DNA from: JAYRZB01 sp041916675
GTDB taxonomy: Bacteria > Pseudomonadota > Alphaproteobacteria > Rhizobiales > Devosiaceae
NCBI GenBank assembly: GCA_041916675.1
Contig: JAYRZB010000001.1
Span: forward strand, 248,001-312,000
Direction: 5' to 3'
Length of the DNA: 64,000 nucleotides
Each line of letters opens with the position of its first letter. Positions within the stretch are counted from its first letter, which is position 1. Positions 18,673 to 27,169 of the stretch are shown in pieces. The translations under genes were made by a program, and so were the position numbers. The notes under the pieces were generated by a model. That model had not been told where the DNA came from and ran no database searches. It saw nothing but the letters and a program-made list of their open reading frames with translations.

Positions 18673-20124
18673 ATGTCATCTGAGGTGAATTGGCTCGATG
18701 CAATGCTGGCCAATTCGCCCACTATCGCGGCGATTGTTCTGGCGCTTTACGTGCTTGCTGCCATCTGCGCCTTTCGCGAAGTGATGAATTCCCGCACGGC
18801 GCAGGGCTCCATTGCCTGGCTGCTCTCGCTGATCATCCTGCCCTTCCCCTCGGCCTTCCTCTACCTGGTGTTCGGCTGGAAGCTGTTTGATGACTATGCC
18901 GCGCTGCAAACCCATTCAGGCCGCCGCGCCCGCATCACCCGGGCCAAAGACCTCTATCTGCTTGACCTCAAGGCCAATGCCGAATGGCCGGTGCTCTCAA
19001 AGGTTTCCGAACTCCCATTCCTCAGCGGCAATTCTGCCGATCTGCTGATCGATGGCGATGCGACTTTCAAGTCGATCTTTGAAGGTATCGCCCGGGCCCA
19101 GACCTATGTCATGGCGCAATTCTACATCATCCGCGATGATGCTCTGGGCAAGGCCTTTGCCGAATGCCTGATCGAACGGGCCAAGGCGGGCGTGGCGGTC
19201 TATCTCATCTACGACGATGTGGGGTGCTTTGGCCTGTCGCAGAAATACTTCCAGCGCCTGCGCGATGCCGGGGTCAAGGTCGGTTCATTCAACCAACGTC
19301 ACAAGTCGCTGCGGTTCTATGGCCCTGCGCGCATCAACTACCGTAGCCATCGCAAGGTTGTCGTTGTCGACGGGCACGAGGCCTGGGTGGGGGGGCACAA
19401 TGTCGGCGTTGAATATCTGGGGCAGGACAAACGGTTCGGCCATTGGCGCGATACGCATGTCCACATCGCCGGGCCGGCCGCGCTGAGTTGCGCTTTGGTT
19501 TTCCGTGAAGACTGGCAGTGGGCCACTGGCGAAATCATCGACAGCGTAACCCCGCAACCGCCCACCACGCCCGGAGATCAGTCTGTGCTGGTCATGCCCA
19601 GCGGCCCCGCCGATACCCGCGAGGAATGCGCCATAGCTTTTACCGAAGCCATTAGCCGCGCCCGCCATCGGCTGTGGATCGTCAGCCCCTATTTCGTGCC
19701 CGATATCGATATCCAGACAGCGCTGCATGCCGCCGTGCTGCGAGGCGTCGATGTCCGCGTGCTCATCCCCCGCCGCCCCGATCACCTGCTGGTCTGGCTG
19801 GCCAGCAATGCTCATGCCAATTCCATGGTCGCCCATGGTGTGGGCATCTATCGCTACGGCAAGGGCTTCCTGCATCAAAAGGTCATGCTGGTCGATGATT
19901 TGATCGCCAGCGTCGGTACAGTCAATTTCGACAATCGGTCCTTTGCCATCAATTTTGAACTCACCCTGTGGTTCACCGGACGGGAGATGATCGATGACGT
20001 GGAACGGATGCTGGTCGCCGATTTCGCGGATGCCCATATGACCACGCTCGACGAGGTTAATGCCACCCCGGTCTACAAGCGCTTCGTGGGCCAGGCGGCC
20101 AGGTTGTTCTCGCCGATTCTTTGA
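18673..20124 (+). CDS. cls: Cardiolipin synthase
   Basis: Membrane phospholipase-D-superfamily enzyme that condenses phosphatidylglycerol to cardiolipin. The 483-residue protein has two N-terminal transmembrane helices (about 14-34 and 45-65). Two HKD motifs follow: HRKVVVVDG near residue 226 and HQKVMLVDD near residue 401, each followed by the GGHN/GTVNFDNRS elements. Full length and intact motifs suggest it is active. It starts 2 nt after cysK, so the two are probably cotranscribed. Its stop abuts the stop of the convergent binding-protein gene. Confidence 0.95.
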   Translation: MSSEVNWLDAMLANSPTIAAIVLALYVLAAICAFREVMNSRTAQGSIAWLLSLIILPFPSAFLYLVFGWKLFDDYAALQTHSGRRARITRAKDLYLLDLKANAEWPVLSKVSELPFLSGNSADLLIDGDATFKSIFEGIARAQTYVMAQFYIIRDDALGKAFAECLIERAKAGVAVYLIYDDVGCFGLSQKYFQRLRDAGVKVGSFNQRHKSLRFYGPARINYRSHRKVVVVDGHEAWVGGHNVGVEYLGQDKRFGHWRDTHVHIAGPAALSCALVFREDWQWATGEIIDSVTPQPPTTPGDQSVLVMPSGPADTREECAIAFTEAISRARHRLWIVSPYFVPDIDIQTALHAAVLRGVDVRVLIPRRPDHLLVWLASNAHANSMVAHGVGIYRYGKGFLHQKVMLVDDLIASVGTVNFDNRSFAINFELTLWFTGREMIDDVERMLVADFADAHMTTLDEVNATPVYKRFVGQAARLFSPIL

Positions 20125-21183
20125 CTATTCCACCGGCGGCGCGAACAGCAAGCCGCCGTTGATCCAAAGCGCATTCTGCCCGCGCAGCATCGGTGTCCCG
20201 GTACCAGACCCGAAGTTACGGTCGAACATCTCGCCGTAATTTCCAACGGCCAGAATGACCTGCTTCATGAAGTCCGGCGCCAACCCCAGGGCCGTGCCAA
20301 AATCACCCTCCAGCCCCAGCATGCGGCGGATGGAATGTGTCTTGGCGGCCGCCAGCGATTCGATATTGAGCGAGGTGATCCCCAGCTCTTCGGCGCCGAT
20401 CAGCGTGAACAGGGTCCATTTCACGATATTGAACCACTCATCATCCCCCTCACGCACCACCGGGCCCGATGCCTCCTTGGTGATGCGCTCGGGCAGGATG
20501 CGGTGCGTCGCTGGCGACGGCAGGCTGCGGCGAATAGCGTAGAGCCAGCTGGCGGGAGCCGACACCGCATCGCAAAGCCCCACCTGATAGGCAATGGCCA
20601 GATCCTCGCGATCCTCGTAGAGCACTTCGGTGTAGCTTGCCTGGCTCTGGAAGAAGAAATCCCGCAGGTTCAGCAGGTCATCTCCGCCATCGAGCACGCA
20701 GACCCTGACATTCTCGAGCTCGAACGCTGAAACAAAGCCCAGCGATTGCGGCACCATGAACGACTGGCCATCAAAGAACATGGACCCTACGAAACTGGCC
20801 CCATAGTTGGTGTCGCGGCGCATCGACCAGGCGCCATTGCGGACCACCACATCCACCGCCCCTGTCTGGAGCAGCGCGAAGCGCGAGTTGCCCGGCAGCG
20901 GCCTGAACTGCACCTTTGTGGCGTCGCCCAGCACGGCCACGGCGAGCGCCCGACAGAAATCGACGTCAAATCCGGTCCATAATCCATCGGCGCCCGGTTG
21001 GGCGAATCCCGGCAACGGGTCGCTGGTGGCGCACAGCAGGTGCCCGCGCTCACGCACGGTTTCCAGCGTCGATTGCGCAAACACCACGCCGGTGCCGATG
21101 GCAAGCAGTGCGCCCAGCACAAGAACGCCAAAGATCAACCGCAGTGCGAGCTTTTGCACAGTTGCCACACGTCCACTGGCCAC
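20125..21183 (-). CDS. Divergent AapJ-like amino-acid ABC transporter substrate-binding protein
   Basis: A periplasmic binding protein of the SBP_bac_3/AapJ type, 352 residues. An N-terminal hydrophobic signal (LALRLIFGVLVLGALLAIGTG, ending VFAQ) leads into a family-typical mature part. It ends like AapJ (GQNALWINGGLLFAPPVE against GLNALWRDGGLQYSPPIR at 24747). Segments that touch the ligand in this family differ: ESGTTTELN of the paralogue is LDGGDDLLN here, and VYTTDSSAL is AVSAPASWL. The GTG start at 21183 has AAGGAG 6 nt upstream. It lies 142 nt downstream of aapP and may belong to that operon or be separate. Confidence 0.85.
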   Translation of the reverse strand: MASGRVATVQKLALRLIFGVLVLGALLAIGTGVVFAQSTLETVRERGHLLCATSDPLPGFAQPGADGLWTGFDVDFCRALAVAVLGDATKVQFRPLPGNSRFALLQTGAVDVVVRNGAWSMRRDTNYGASFVGSMFFDGQSFMVPQSLGFVSAFELENVRVCVLDGGDDLLNLRDFFFQSQASYTEVLYEDREDLAIAYQVGLCDAVSAPASWLYAIRRSLPSPATHRILPERITKEASGPVVREGDDEWFNIVKWTLFTLIGAEELGITSLNIESLAAAKTHSIRRMLGLEGDFGTALGLAPDFMKQVILAVGNYGEMFDRNFGSGTGTPMLRGQNALWINGGLLFAPPVE

Positions 21184-21288
21184 CGGCCACTCCTTCTCGC
21201 CCCGGGCTATAATGGCAAGGGTTTGCCGAGGGTCAAGCGCGTTGAAACCGGCAAACCGGCGAATTTTGCTTGCACAAGCCAACACGGA

Positions 21289-21304
21289 CCGCGCCGCTGC
21301 GCGG
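21289..21304 (-). other. Stem-loop downstream of aapP
   Basis: CCGCGC pairs with GCGCGG around CGCT, about 22 nt past the aapP stop on the minus strand. No T-run follows, so it may protect the upstream mRNA end or weakly terminate. Confidence 0.4.
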
Positions 21305-21325
21305 CCCTGTCGGCGGGTTCCGGGA

Positions 21326-22126
21326 TTAGTGCAGGATCTGGCTCAGGAACAGCTTGGTGCGTTCATGCTGCGGGTTGGAGAAGAACTGGTCTGGTTCGTT
21401 CTGCTCGATGATCTGGCCCTGATCCATGAAAATCACGCGGTTGGCAACCTGCCGAGCAAAACCCATTTCATGGGTCACGCACAACATGGTCATGCCTTCT
21501 TCGGCCAGGCTAATCATCACTTCGAGCACTTCCTTGACCATTTCGGGGTCGAGGGCCGACGTGGGTTCGTCGAACAGCATGATCTTGGGCTGCATGCACA
21601 AGGAGCGTGCAATCGCCACGCGCTGCTGCTGGCCGCCCGAAAGCTGGCCGGGGAACTTGTTGGCCTGCTCCGGAATCTTGACCCGATTGAGATAGTGCAT
21701 CGCAGTTTCCTCGGCCTGCGCCTTCGGAATCCCGCGCACCCAGATCGGGGCTAGTGTCAGGTTCTGCAAAATCGTCAGGTGCGGAAACAGGTTGAAGTGC
21801 TGGAACACCATGCCCACCTCACGCCGCACTTCATCGATGCGCTTGAGGTCCGAGGTCAGTTCGGTGCCGTTGACGATGATGTGGCCCTTCTGGTGTTCCT
21901 CGAGCCGGTTGATGCAGCGGATCAGCGTCGACTTTCCAGAACCTGAGGGCCCGGCAATGACGATACGCTCGCCACGCATCACCTTGAGGTTGATGTCTCG
22001 CAGCACGTGAAAGTCGCCATACCACTTGTGCATGTTGACGACTTCCACGGCGACGTCAGTCTGCGAAACTGTCATCTGCGAACGGTCGATACTGCGGTCG
22101 ACCACGGGGTCCAGAGCCTGGTTCAT
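21326..22126 (-). CDS. aapP: General L-amino-acid ABC transporter ATP-binding protein
   Basis: Cytoplasmic ATPase of the Aap (broad-specificity L-amino-acid) importer. The 266-residue protein has Walker A GPSGSGKST at 59-67, the signature LSGGQQQR near 157, Walker B IMLFDEPTSALDPE near 184 and the H-loop THEM. These match the HisP/GlnQ/AapP class. GAGAGG precedes the ATG. It is the last member of aapJQMP, 97 nt after aapM. Confidence 0.95.
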   Translation of the reverse strand: MNQALDPVVDRSIDRSQMTVSQTDVAVEVVNMHKWYGDFHVLRDINLKVMRGERIVIAGPSGSGKSTLIRCINRLEEHQKGHIIVNGTELTSDLKRIDEVRREVGMVFQHFNLFPHLTILQNLTLAPIWVRGIPKAQAEETAMHYLNRVKIPEQANKFPGQLSGGQQQRVAIARSLCMQPKIMLFDEPTSALDPEMVKEVLEVMISLAEEGMTMLCVTHEMGFARQVANRVIFMDQGQIIEQNEPDQFFSNPQHERTKLFLSQILH

Positions 22127-22193
22127 GCTTTCCTCTCGCGCCCCATCTGGCCTGCCGCATGCGGTCTGGCTGGAGCTGTAAAAGTTCGTTTAG

Positions 22194-22217
22194 GGCGCCG
22201 ACCACGGGGCCGGCGCC
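22194..22217 (-). other. Intercistronic stem-loop between aapM and aapP
   Basis: GGCGCCG pairs with CGGCGCC (7 bp) 7 nt past the aapM stop. There is no T-run. It probably shapes segmental stability of the polycistronic mRNA. Confidence 0.45.
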
Positions 22218-22223
22218 AATGCC

Positions 22224-23438
22224 TTATCGCTTGTGACCGGTGTCCAGCCTGCGTTCCATAAACAGGGAGTAGCGAGACATGCCAAAGCAGAACACCCAGA
22301 ACACCATGGCCGCAAACAGATAGCCGGTGATGGACTGAGTGGACGATGACCATTCCAGTGCATCGTTCTTGGTTTTGACGGCTTCGAGCAGGTCTTTCAT
22401 GCCCACGATGTAGACCAACGAGGTATCCTTGAACAACGAGATGAAGTTGTTCACGATCCCGGGGATCACATGCTTGAGCGCCTGCGGCAGGATGATGAAG
22501 AACATCCTCTGCCAATAACCCAGGCCCAGTGACGCGCCCGCCTCGTATTGTCCGCGCGGTATCGCCTGCAATCCACCGCGCACCACTTCGGCCATGTACG
22601 CCGAGGCGAACAGCGTCACCCCGACCAGCGCCCGCAGCAGCTTATCGACGGTCGTGCCCTGCGGCATGAACAGCGGCAGCATGATCGAAGCCATGAACAG
22701 GATGGTAATCAGCGGCACGGCACGGATCAGTTCGATAAACGCAATACAGACCGTCTTGATCACCGGCAATTTCGACTGGCGTCCCAGCGCCAGAAGAATG
22801 CCCAGCGGCAGCGATGTCGTGATGCCCACCACCGAAATGATCAGCGTCACCAGCAACCCGCCCCATTGTTCAGTCGGCACCGTCGGCATGAACAGGAATG
22901 TGCCTTCCGGCAGGCCCGGGCGGGTCGACAGCAGGCCGAGACCATTGAGCAGTTCGAACAACGGCGTTTCTGCCGTCACCTGGATATTCAGGCCATTGAG
23001 CAGGATAAAGCTCAGCACCGGAAACGCGACGAAGAAGAGCACCGCATTCGTGCGCTTGAAGGGCGTTTTGGGCCAAAGCAGCGGAACGATCAGCAGGGCC
23101 AGCATCGCGAACACCAGGTTCGGACGCCAGTACTCGGCCATCGGATAGAAACCGTAGATGAAGAACTCAATCTCGCTGGCGATGTAGGCCCAGCATGCCC
23201 CATCCGTGGCAGCGCGGCACTGCTCCACCGTGCCGCCCGGCGGCACTGCATGGCCGATCACGAAATTGTAGATCGGCGGCACGGCCCAGATAAGGATCAG
23301 GGCACCAAGCACCGTCAGCAGGGCATCGAGTGGCGTTGCGAACAGGTTCTTGCGCATCCAGACGAATGCACCAACGCCCCGGCGCGGCGCGGGCTGCGCC
23401 GGAACAAGTGAGTCTCGAACGAAAGCTGTGTCGGTCAT
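22224..23438 (-). CDS. aapM: General L-amino-acid ABC transporter permease AapM
   Basis: Inner-membrane permease of the HisMQ family, 404 residues, with about eight transmembrane segments. The conserved EAA loop (AYMAEVVRGGLQAIPRGQYEAGASLGLG, abridged here as EVVRGGLQAIPRGQYEA) lies in the C-terminal third. Aap permeases are longer than HisM-type ones, because of an extra N-terminal region with a large periplasmic loop (residues 60-115 here). AGGAG lies 7 nt before the ATG; aapQ ends 9 nt upstream. Confidence 0.93.
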   Translation of the reverse strand: MTDTAFVRDSLVPAQPAPRRGVGAFVWMRKNLFATPLDALLTVLGALILIWAVPPIYNFVIGHAVPPGGTVEQCRAATDGACWAYIASEIEFFIYGFYPMAEYWRPNLVFAMLALLIVPLLWPKTPFKRTNAVLFFVAFPVLSFILLNGLNIQVTAETPLFELLNGLGLLSTRPGLPEGTFLFMPTVPTEQWGGLLVTLIISVVGITTSLPLGILLALGRQSKLPVIKTVCIAFIELIRAVPLITILFMASIMLPLFMPQGTTVDKLLRALVGVTLFASAYMAEVVRGGLQAIPRGQYEAGASLGLGYWQRMFFIILPQALKHVIPGIVNNFISLFKDTSLVYIVGMKDLLEAVKTKNDALEWSSSTQSITGYLFAAMVFWVFCFGMSRYSLFMERRLDTGHKR

Positions 23439-23447
23439 GTGGCGCTC

Positions 23448-24635
23448 CTACCGTTCGACCAGCGCCACGCGGGCATTGTACCAGTTCATGATCAACGATG
23501 TTGTCAACGAGAACGTCAGGTACACCAGCATGGTGAGCGCGATGACTTCGATGGCGCGGCCCGTCACATTCAGGGTCGTGCCGGTGAAAACATTGACTAG
23601 TTCGGGATAGCCGATTGCCGCCCCGAGCGACGAGTTCTTGGTCAGGTTCAGGTATTGGCTGGTGAGCGGTGGAATAATCACCCGCATTGCCTGCGGCACC
23701 ACCACCAGCCGCAGCCGGTCGCCGTCCTGCAGGCCGAGCGATTGCGCAGCTTCAGTCTGCCCCCGGTTCACCGACACGATGCCGCCACGCACGGTTTCGG
23801 CGATAAACGAGGCGGTGTAAATCGACAGCCCAAACAGCAGCGCCACCAGTTCAGGTGGCAATTCCAGCCCGCCCTTGAAGTTAAAGCGCTGCAGCACCGG
23901 GGGATCGAAGGTCAGGCTGGCGCCTGACGCGAACCAGGTGACGACCATCAGTCCCGCGATCAGAGCGAGCGAGGTCAGGAACACTGGAAACCGCTTGCCG
24001 GTTGCTTCAAGGCGTTTGATCGCCCACCGGCGCAGGAGGAACGCACCGATCACGCCAATCACAAGAGCGATCATCACCCATGAAAAATGATCGTTCGGCA
24101 GTGGCCGCGGCACGAACAGCCCGCGCTGGTTGATGAAGACGTCGAGCGGCAGGGCCAGCGAGTCTTTCACAGCTGGCATCGCCTTGAGCACGGCGAAATA
24201 CCAGAAGAACAACTGCAGCAGCAGTGGAATGTTGCGAATGGTTTCGATGTAGATCGTCGCCAGCCGCGAGATGATGAAGTTCGAGGACAGGCGGGCGATG
24301 CCAATTGTGAAGCCAAGAATCGTCGAAGCGACAATGCCGATCAGCGAGACCAGAAGCGTATTGGTCAAACCGACCAGGAACACTTCCCAGTGAAAGGACG
24401 TCCGGTCGAATTCGAACAGTGAAAAGCTGATGTCAAAACCCGAGGTCTTCCAGAGGAAGTCGAACCCGGTGGTTTTGTTCTGAGCGGCAAGGTTTACCGC
24501 TGTGTTGTTTACGACCCAGGCAATAAAGCCAACCAGCACTACAGCGGCGACGATCTGATAGATGATGCCGCGAATGAAGGGATCGTTGAGAAAGAACGGT
24601 CGCGGTGGCGACTCGGAATGATCGATTGCAGCCAT
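23448..24635 (-). CDS. aapQ: General L-amino-acid ABC transporter permease AapQ
   Basis: HisMQ-family inner-membrane permease, 395 residues, partner of AapM. The conserved EAA loop reads ETVRGGIVSVNRGQTEAAQS followed by LGLQDG near residues 280-305. The FFWYFAVLKAMP segment after IETIRNIPLLLQL and the long periplasmic insert are also typical of AapQ. It follows aapJ after an intercistronic region with a stem-loop. Confidence 0.94.
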   Translation of the reverse strand: MAAIDHSESPPRPFFLNDPFIRGIIYQIVAAVVLVGFIAWVVNNTAVNLAAQNKTTGFDFLWKTSGFDISFSLFEFDRTSFHWEVFLVGLTNTLLVSLIGIVASTILGFTIGIARLSSNFIISRLATIYIETIRNIPLLLQLFFWYFAVLKAMPAVKDSLALPLDVFINQRGLFVPRPLPNDHFSWVMIALVIGVIGAFLLRRWAIKRLEATGKRFPVFLTSLALIAGLMVVTWFASGASLTFDPPVLQRFNFKGGLELPPELVALLFGLSIYTASFIAETVRGGIVSVNRGQTEAAQSLGLQDGDRLRLVVVPQAMRVIIPPLTSQYLNLTKNSSLGAAIGYPELVNVFTGTTLNVTGRAIEVIALTMLVYLTFSLTTSLIMNWYNARVALVER

Positions 24636-24708
24636 GGAAAGTCTATACCCCCTGCCCGGAGTTCATCTGGTGAGCCTGGCTGCTGCCAACCCGGCCCGCG
24701 ATGGTGAA

Positions 24709-24734
24709 CCCGGCGCCCCGATAGGAGCGCCGGG
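24709..24734 (-). other. Intercistronic stem-loop after aapJ
   Basis: CCCGGCGC pairs perfectly with GCGCCGGG (8 bp) starting 13 nt past the aapJ stop. It is not followed by T residues. A stem-loop here commonly stabilises the upstream binding-protein message relative to the permease genes. Confidence 0.55.
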
Positions 24735-24746
24735 CCGGATAGAGAG

Positions 24747-25763
24747 TTAGCGGATCGGCGGCGAGTACTGCAGGCCGCCATCGCGCCAGAGGGCGTTCAG
24801 GCCGCGAGCCAGGCCGATCGGGGTCGACGGACCAACGTTGCGTTCATAAGCCTCACCATAGTTACCGATGTGCTTGATGATCTGGTACGCCCAGTCCTTG
24901 GTCAGCCCAAGCGGGGTGCCGAAGTCGCCTTCAACGCCGAGCAGGCGCTTGATCGCCGGATTGTCCGAGCCAAGCTGTTCATCGACATTGGCCGAGGTCA
25001 CGCCGAGTTCTTCAGCTTCGAGCAGGGCGAAATAGGTCCAGCGGGCAATGTTGAACCACAGATCGTCACCCTGGCGAACTACCGGGCCAAGGGGCTCCTT
25101 GGAGATGATTTCGGGCAGGATGATGTGGTCGGCGGGGACAGCGAACTTGGAGCGTTCGGCAGCCAGAGCCGAGGAGTCAGTGGTGTAAACGTCGCAACGG
25201 CCATCTTCATAGGCCTTCACAACTTCGTCCTGGTCCACAAACACGACGGTGTTGAATTCCATCTTGTTGGCGGCGAAGTAGTCGGCAGCGTTCAGTTCGG
25301 TCGTTGTGCCGGACTCAATGCAGATAGCAGCGCCCGACAGGTCGAGTGCCGAGGCAATGCCATCGGCCTTGCGCACCATGAAGCCCTGCCCATCATAGAA
25401 CATGGTGCCGACGAACTTGATGCCCAGCTGGGTATCGCGGCTCATGGTCCAGGTAGTGGTGCGCGACAGCAAGTCGATTTCACCGGCGGAAAGCGCAGTG
25501 AAGCGTTCCTGCGAGGTCAGCGAGGTATAGCGGACTGCTGCCGGGTCATTGAAAATGGCGGCGGCCATGGCGCGGCAGAAGTCAACTTCGATACCGGCCC
25601 AGTTGTTGTTTGCGTCAGGCGCCGAGAAGCCCGGCACACCGCCGGTTACGCCACATTGAACGTAACCCTTGGCCTTTACGTCAGAGAGCGTGTCGGCGAA
25701 CGATGCGGTCGCCGTCATGGCGAGCGCTGCCGACAGCGCGATAGTAAGAAGCTTTTTTGACAT
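24747..25763 (-). CDS. aapJ: General L-amino-acid ABC transporter substrate-binding protein
   Basis: Periplasmic binding protein of the Aap importer, 338 residues, SBP_bac_3 family. A Sec signal peptide ends near residue 23 (TATASFA before DTLSDVK). Family features include YVQCGVTGGVPGF, GIEVDFCRAMAAAIF, LLSRTTTWTMSRDT, the ESGTTTELN loop and YTTDSSALA, which shape the amino-acid pocket. It is first in aapJQMP and preceded by a 217-nt leader with two hairpins that faces metC. Confidence 0.95.
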   Translation of the reverse strand: MSKKLLTIALSAALAMTATASFADTLSDVKAKGYVQCGVTGGVPGFSAPDANNNWAGIEVDFCRAMAAAIFNDPAAVRYTSLTSQERFTALSAGEIDLLSRTTTWTMSRDTQLGIKFVGTMFYDGQGFMVRKADGIASALDLSGAAICIESGTTTELNAADYFAANKMEFNTVVFVDQDEVVKAYEDGRCDVYTTDSSALAAERSKFAVPADHIILPEIISKEPLGPVVRQGDDLWFNIARWTYFALLEAEELGVTSANVDEQLGSDNPAIKRLLGVEGDFGTPLGLTKDWAYQIIKHIGNYGEAYERNVGPSTPIGLARGLNALWRDGGLQYSPPIR

Positions 25764-25796
25764 GTTATTGCCTTTTGTTTCCTGACCCTGTTCTGT

Positions 25797-25860
25797 CCAT
25801 GTCGAGGTGTTTGCCCACCTCTGTCATGGCAGCACCGCAGCCTAACGGCTTACGGGGTGC
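25797..25860 (-). promoter_or_regulatory. Structured leader of aapJ (two hairpins)
   Basis: Hairpin 1 (25797-25829) has GAGGTG/CACCTC with loop and an outer CCATG/CATGG stem. Hairpin 2 (25832-25860) has GCACC/GGTGC enclosing AGCC/GGCT. Both lie 34-97 nt upstream of the aapJ start, in what would be its 5' UTR. I do not match them to a known riboswitch. They could also be terminator or attenuator elements. Confidence 0.4.
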
Positions 25861-25981
25861 TAGGGGCATCGAAGCGGCAATTGACCCTTGCGTCAAGCTC
25901 TATGGCCAAAACATGGCTGATTAGCTGACTGCTTTTTGGTCAACGGCCGAAAATGTTTGTTATTTGTGCAGGATTGTTCTT

Positions 25982-27169
25982 ATGCGCCGCCAAAATGATG
26001 ATGAGCTGAGCAGTTTTTCCACCGAGACCATTCTCACCCACGTCGGGCGTCACCCCGAAGACCAGTTCGGATTCGTCAATACCCCGGTATACCGCGGGTC
26101 GACCGTGCTGTTTCGGAATCTGGCCGCTATGGATGCCCAGCAGCAACCATACCTCTATGGCAGGGCCGGCAATCCTACCACCCGCCAGGTCGAGGAAATC
26201 ATCACCGAGCTTGAGGGGGCCCACGAAACAGTCCTTGTGCCATCTGGCCTTGCCGCTATTGCGGTGGCGCTGATGAGTTGCGTGAAAGCCGGTGACGACG
26301 TCTTGATCACCGACAGCGCCTACGAGCCGACACGTCATTTTGCCAGCCAGTTCCTCGAGCGCATGGGAGTTTCCGCCCGCTATTTCGATCCACGCATTGG
26401 CGCCGGCATCTCCGCCCTTCTCCAGGACAACACCACAGCCATTCTCACTGAAAGCCCGGGCTCGCTCACCTTTGAGGTTCAGGACCTGCCCGCAATCACA
26501 GCAGCCGTCAAAGGGCGCGGCATCCGCGTCATGGTCGATAATACCTGGGCGTCGCCGCTGTTCTATTCACCGCTGGCGCTCGGCGCCGATATTTCCATCC
26601 ACACCGCTACCAAGATGTTTGTGGGCCACTCCGATGCGTTCGGCGGCACCATTTCTGCCACGGCGGAGGCCTGGCCCGACATTGCGCGCACGCGAAAACT
26701 TCTGGGCTACTTCACCAGTGGCGACGATGCCTTCCTGATCGCGCGCGGCCTGCGCACGCTCTCAATCCGCATGCGCGAACATCAGGATCGCGCCCTCGAT
26801 TTCGCCGCGTGGCTGGAAGACCAACCCGCCGTCAGGCAGGTCCTCCACCCTGCGCTCCCCAGCCATCCCGACCATGCCCTCTTCAAGCGCGATTTCCGCG
26901 GCTCTGGCAGCCTGTTTGCCGCCATTCTCGAACCCGCTCCGCGCACCGCCCTCGCCGCAATGCTCGATAATCTGGCGCTGTTCGGCATGGGCTACAGCTG
27001 GGGCGGATACGAAAGTCTCTGCATCCCCACCAAGCCGCAACCGGCACGAACGGCTGTCCCTTGGACCGATGAAGGCACCATCATCCGGCTGCACATTGGG
27101 CTTGAGGGCCTTGATGACCTCAAAGCCGATTTTGCTGCCGGGCTTGAGCGCTACCGCGCCGGCCGCTGA
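25982..27169 (+). CDS. metC: Cystathionine beta-lyase (Cys/Met metabolism PLP enzyme)
   Basis: Fold-type I PLP enzyme cleaving cystathionine to homocysteine, pyruvate and ammonia. The 395-residue protein shows YGRAGNPTTR, the cofactor-stacking PSGLAAI region, VDNTWASPLFYSPL and the Schiff-base lysine in HTATKMFVGH (about K211). These fit MetC better than MetB, with the DALF and GYSWGGYESL segments. The start ATG at 25982 has AGGA 8 nt upstream; an in-frame TTG at 25964 is less likely. Its 3' end overlaps the convergent PAP2 gene by 19 nt. Confidence 0.9.
   Translation: MRRQNDDELSSFSTETILTHVGRHPEDQFGFVNTPVYRGSTVLFRNLAAMDAQQQPYLYGRAGNPTTRQVEEIITELEGAHETVLVPSGLAAIAVALMSCVKAGDDVLITDSAYEPTRHFASQFLERMGVSARYFDPRIGAGISALLQDNTTAILTESPGSLTFEVQDLPAITAAVKGRGIRVMVDNTWASPLFYSPLALGADISIHTATKMFVGHSDAFGGTISATAEAWPDIARTRKLLGYFTSGDDAFLIARGLRTLSIRMREHQDRALDFAAWLEDQPAVRQVLHPALPSHPDHALFKRDFRGSGSLFAAILEPAPRTALAAMLDNLALFGMGYSWGGYESLCIPTKPQPARTAVPWTDEGTIIRLHIGLEGLDDLKADFAAGLERYRAGR

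Noticed and set aside
21183..21285. Upstream ATG at 21285 as start of the second Aap binding protein
   Set aside because: It would add 34 non-signal residues before the signal peptide, and it lacks the good ribosome site seen before GTG 21183.
25832..25981. Possible SAM-type riboswitch upstream of metC
   Set aside because: The hairpin at 25832-25860 was compared with the SAM-II layout from memory. The pseudoknot sequences and the placement near the ribosome site are missing, and the structure lies nearer the aapJ leader.
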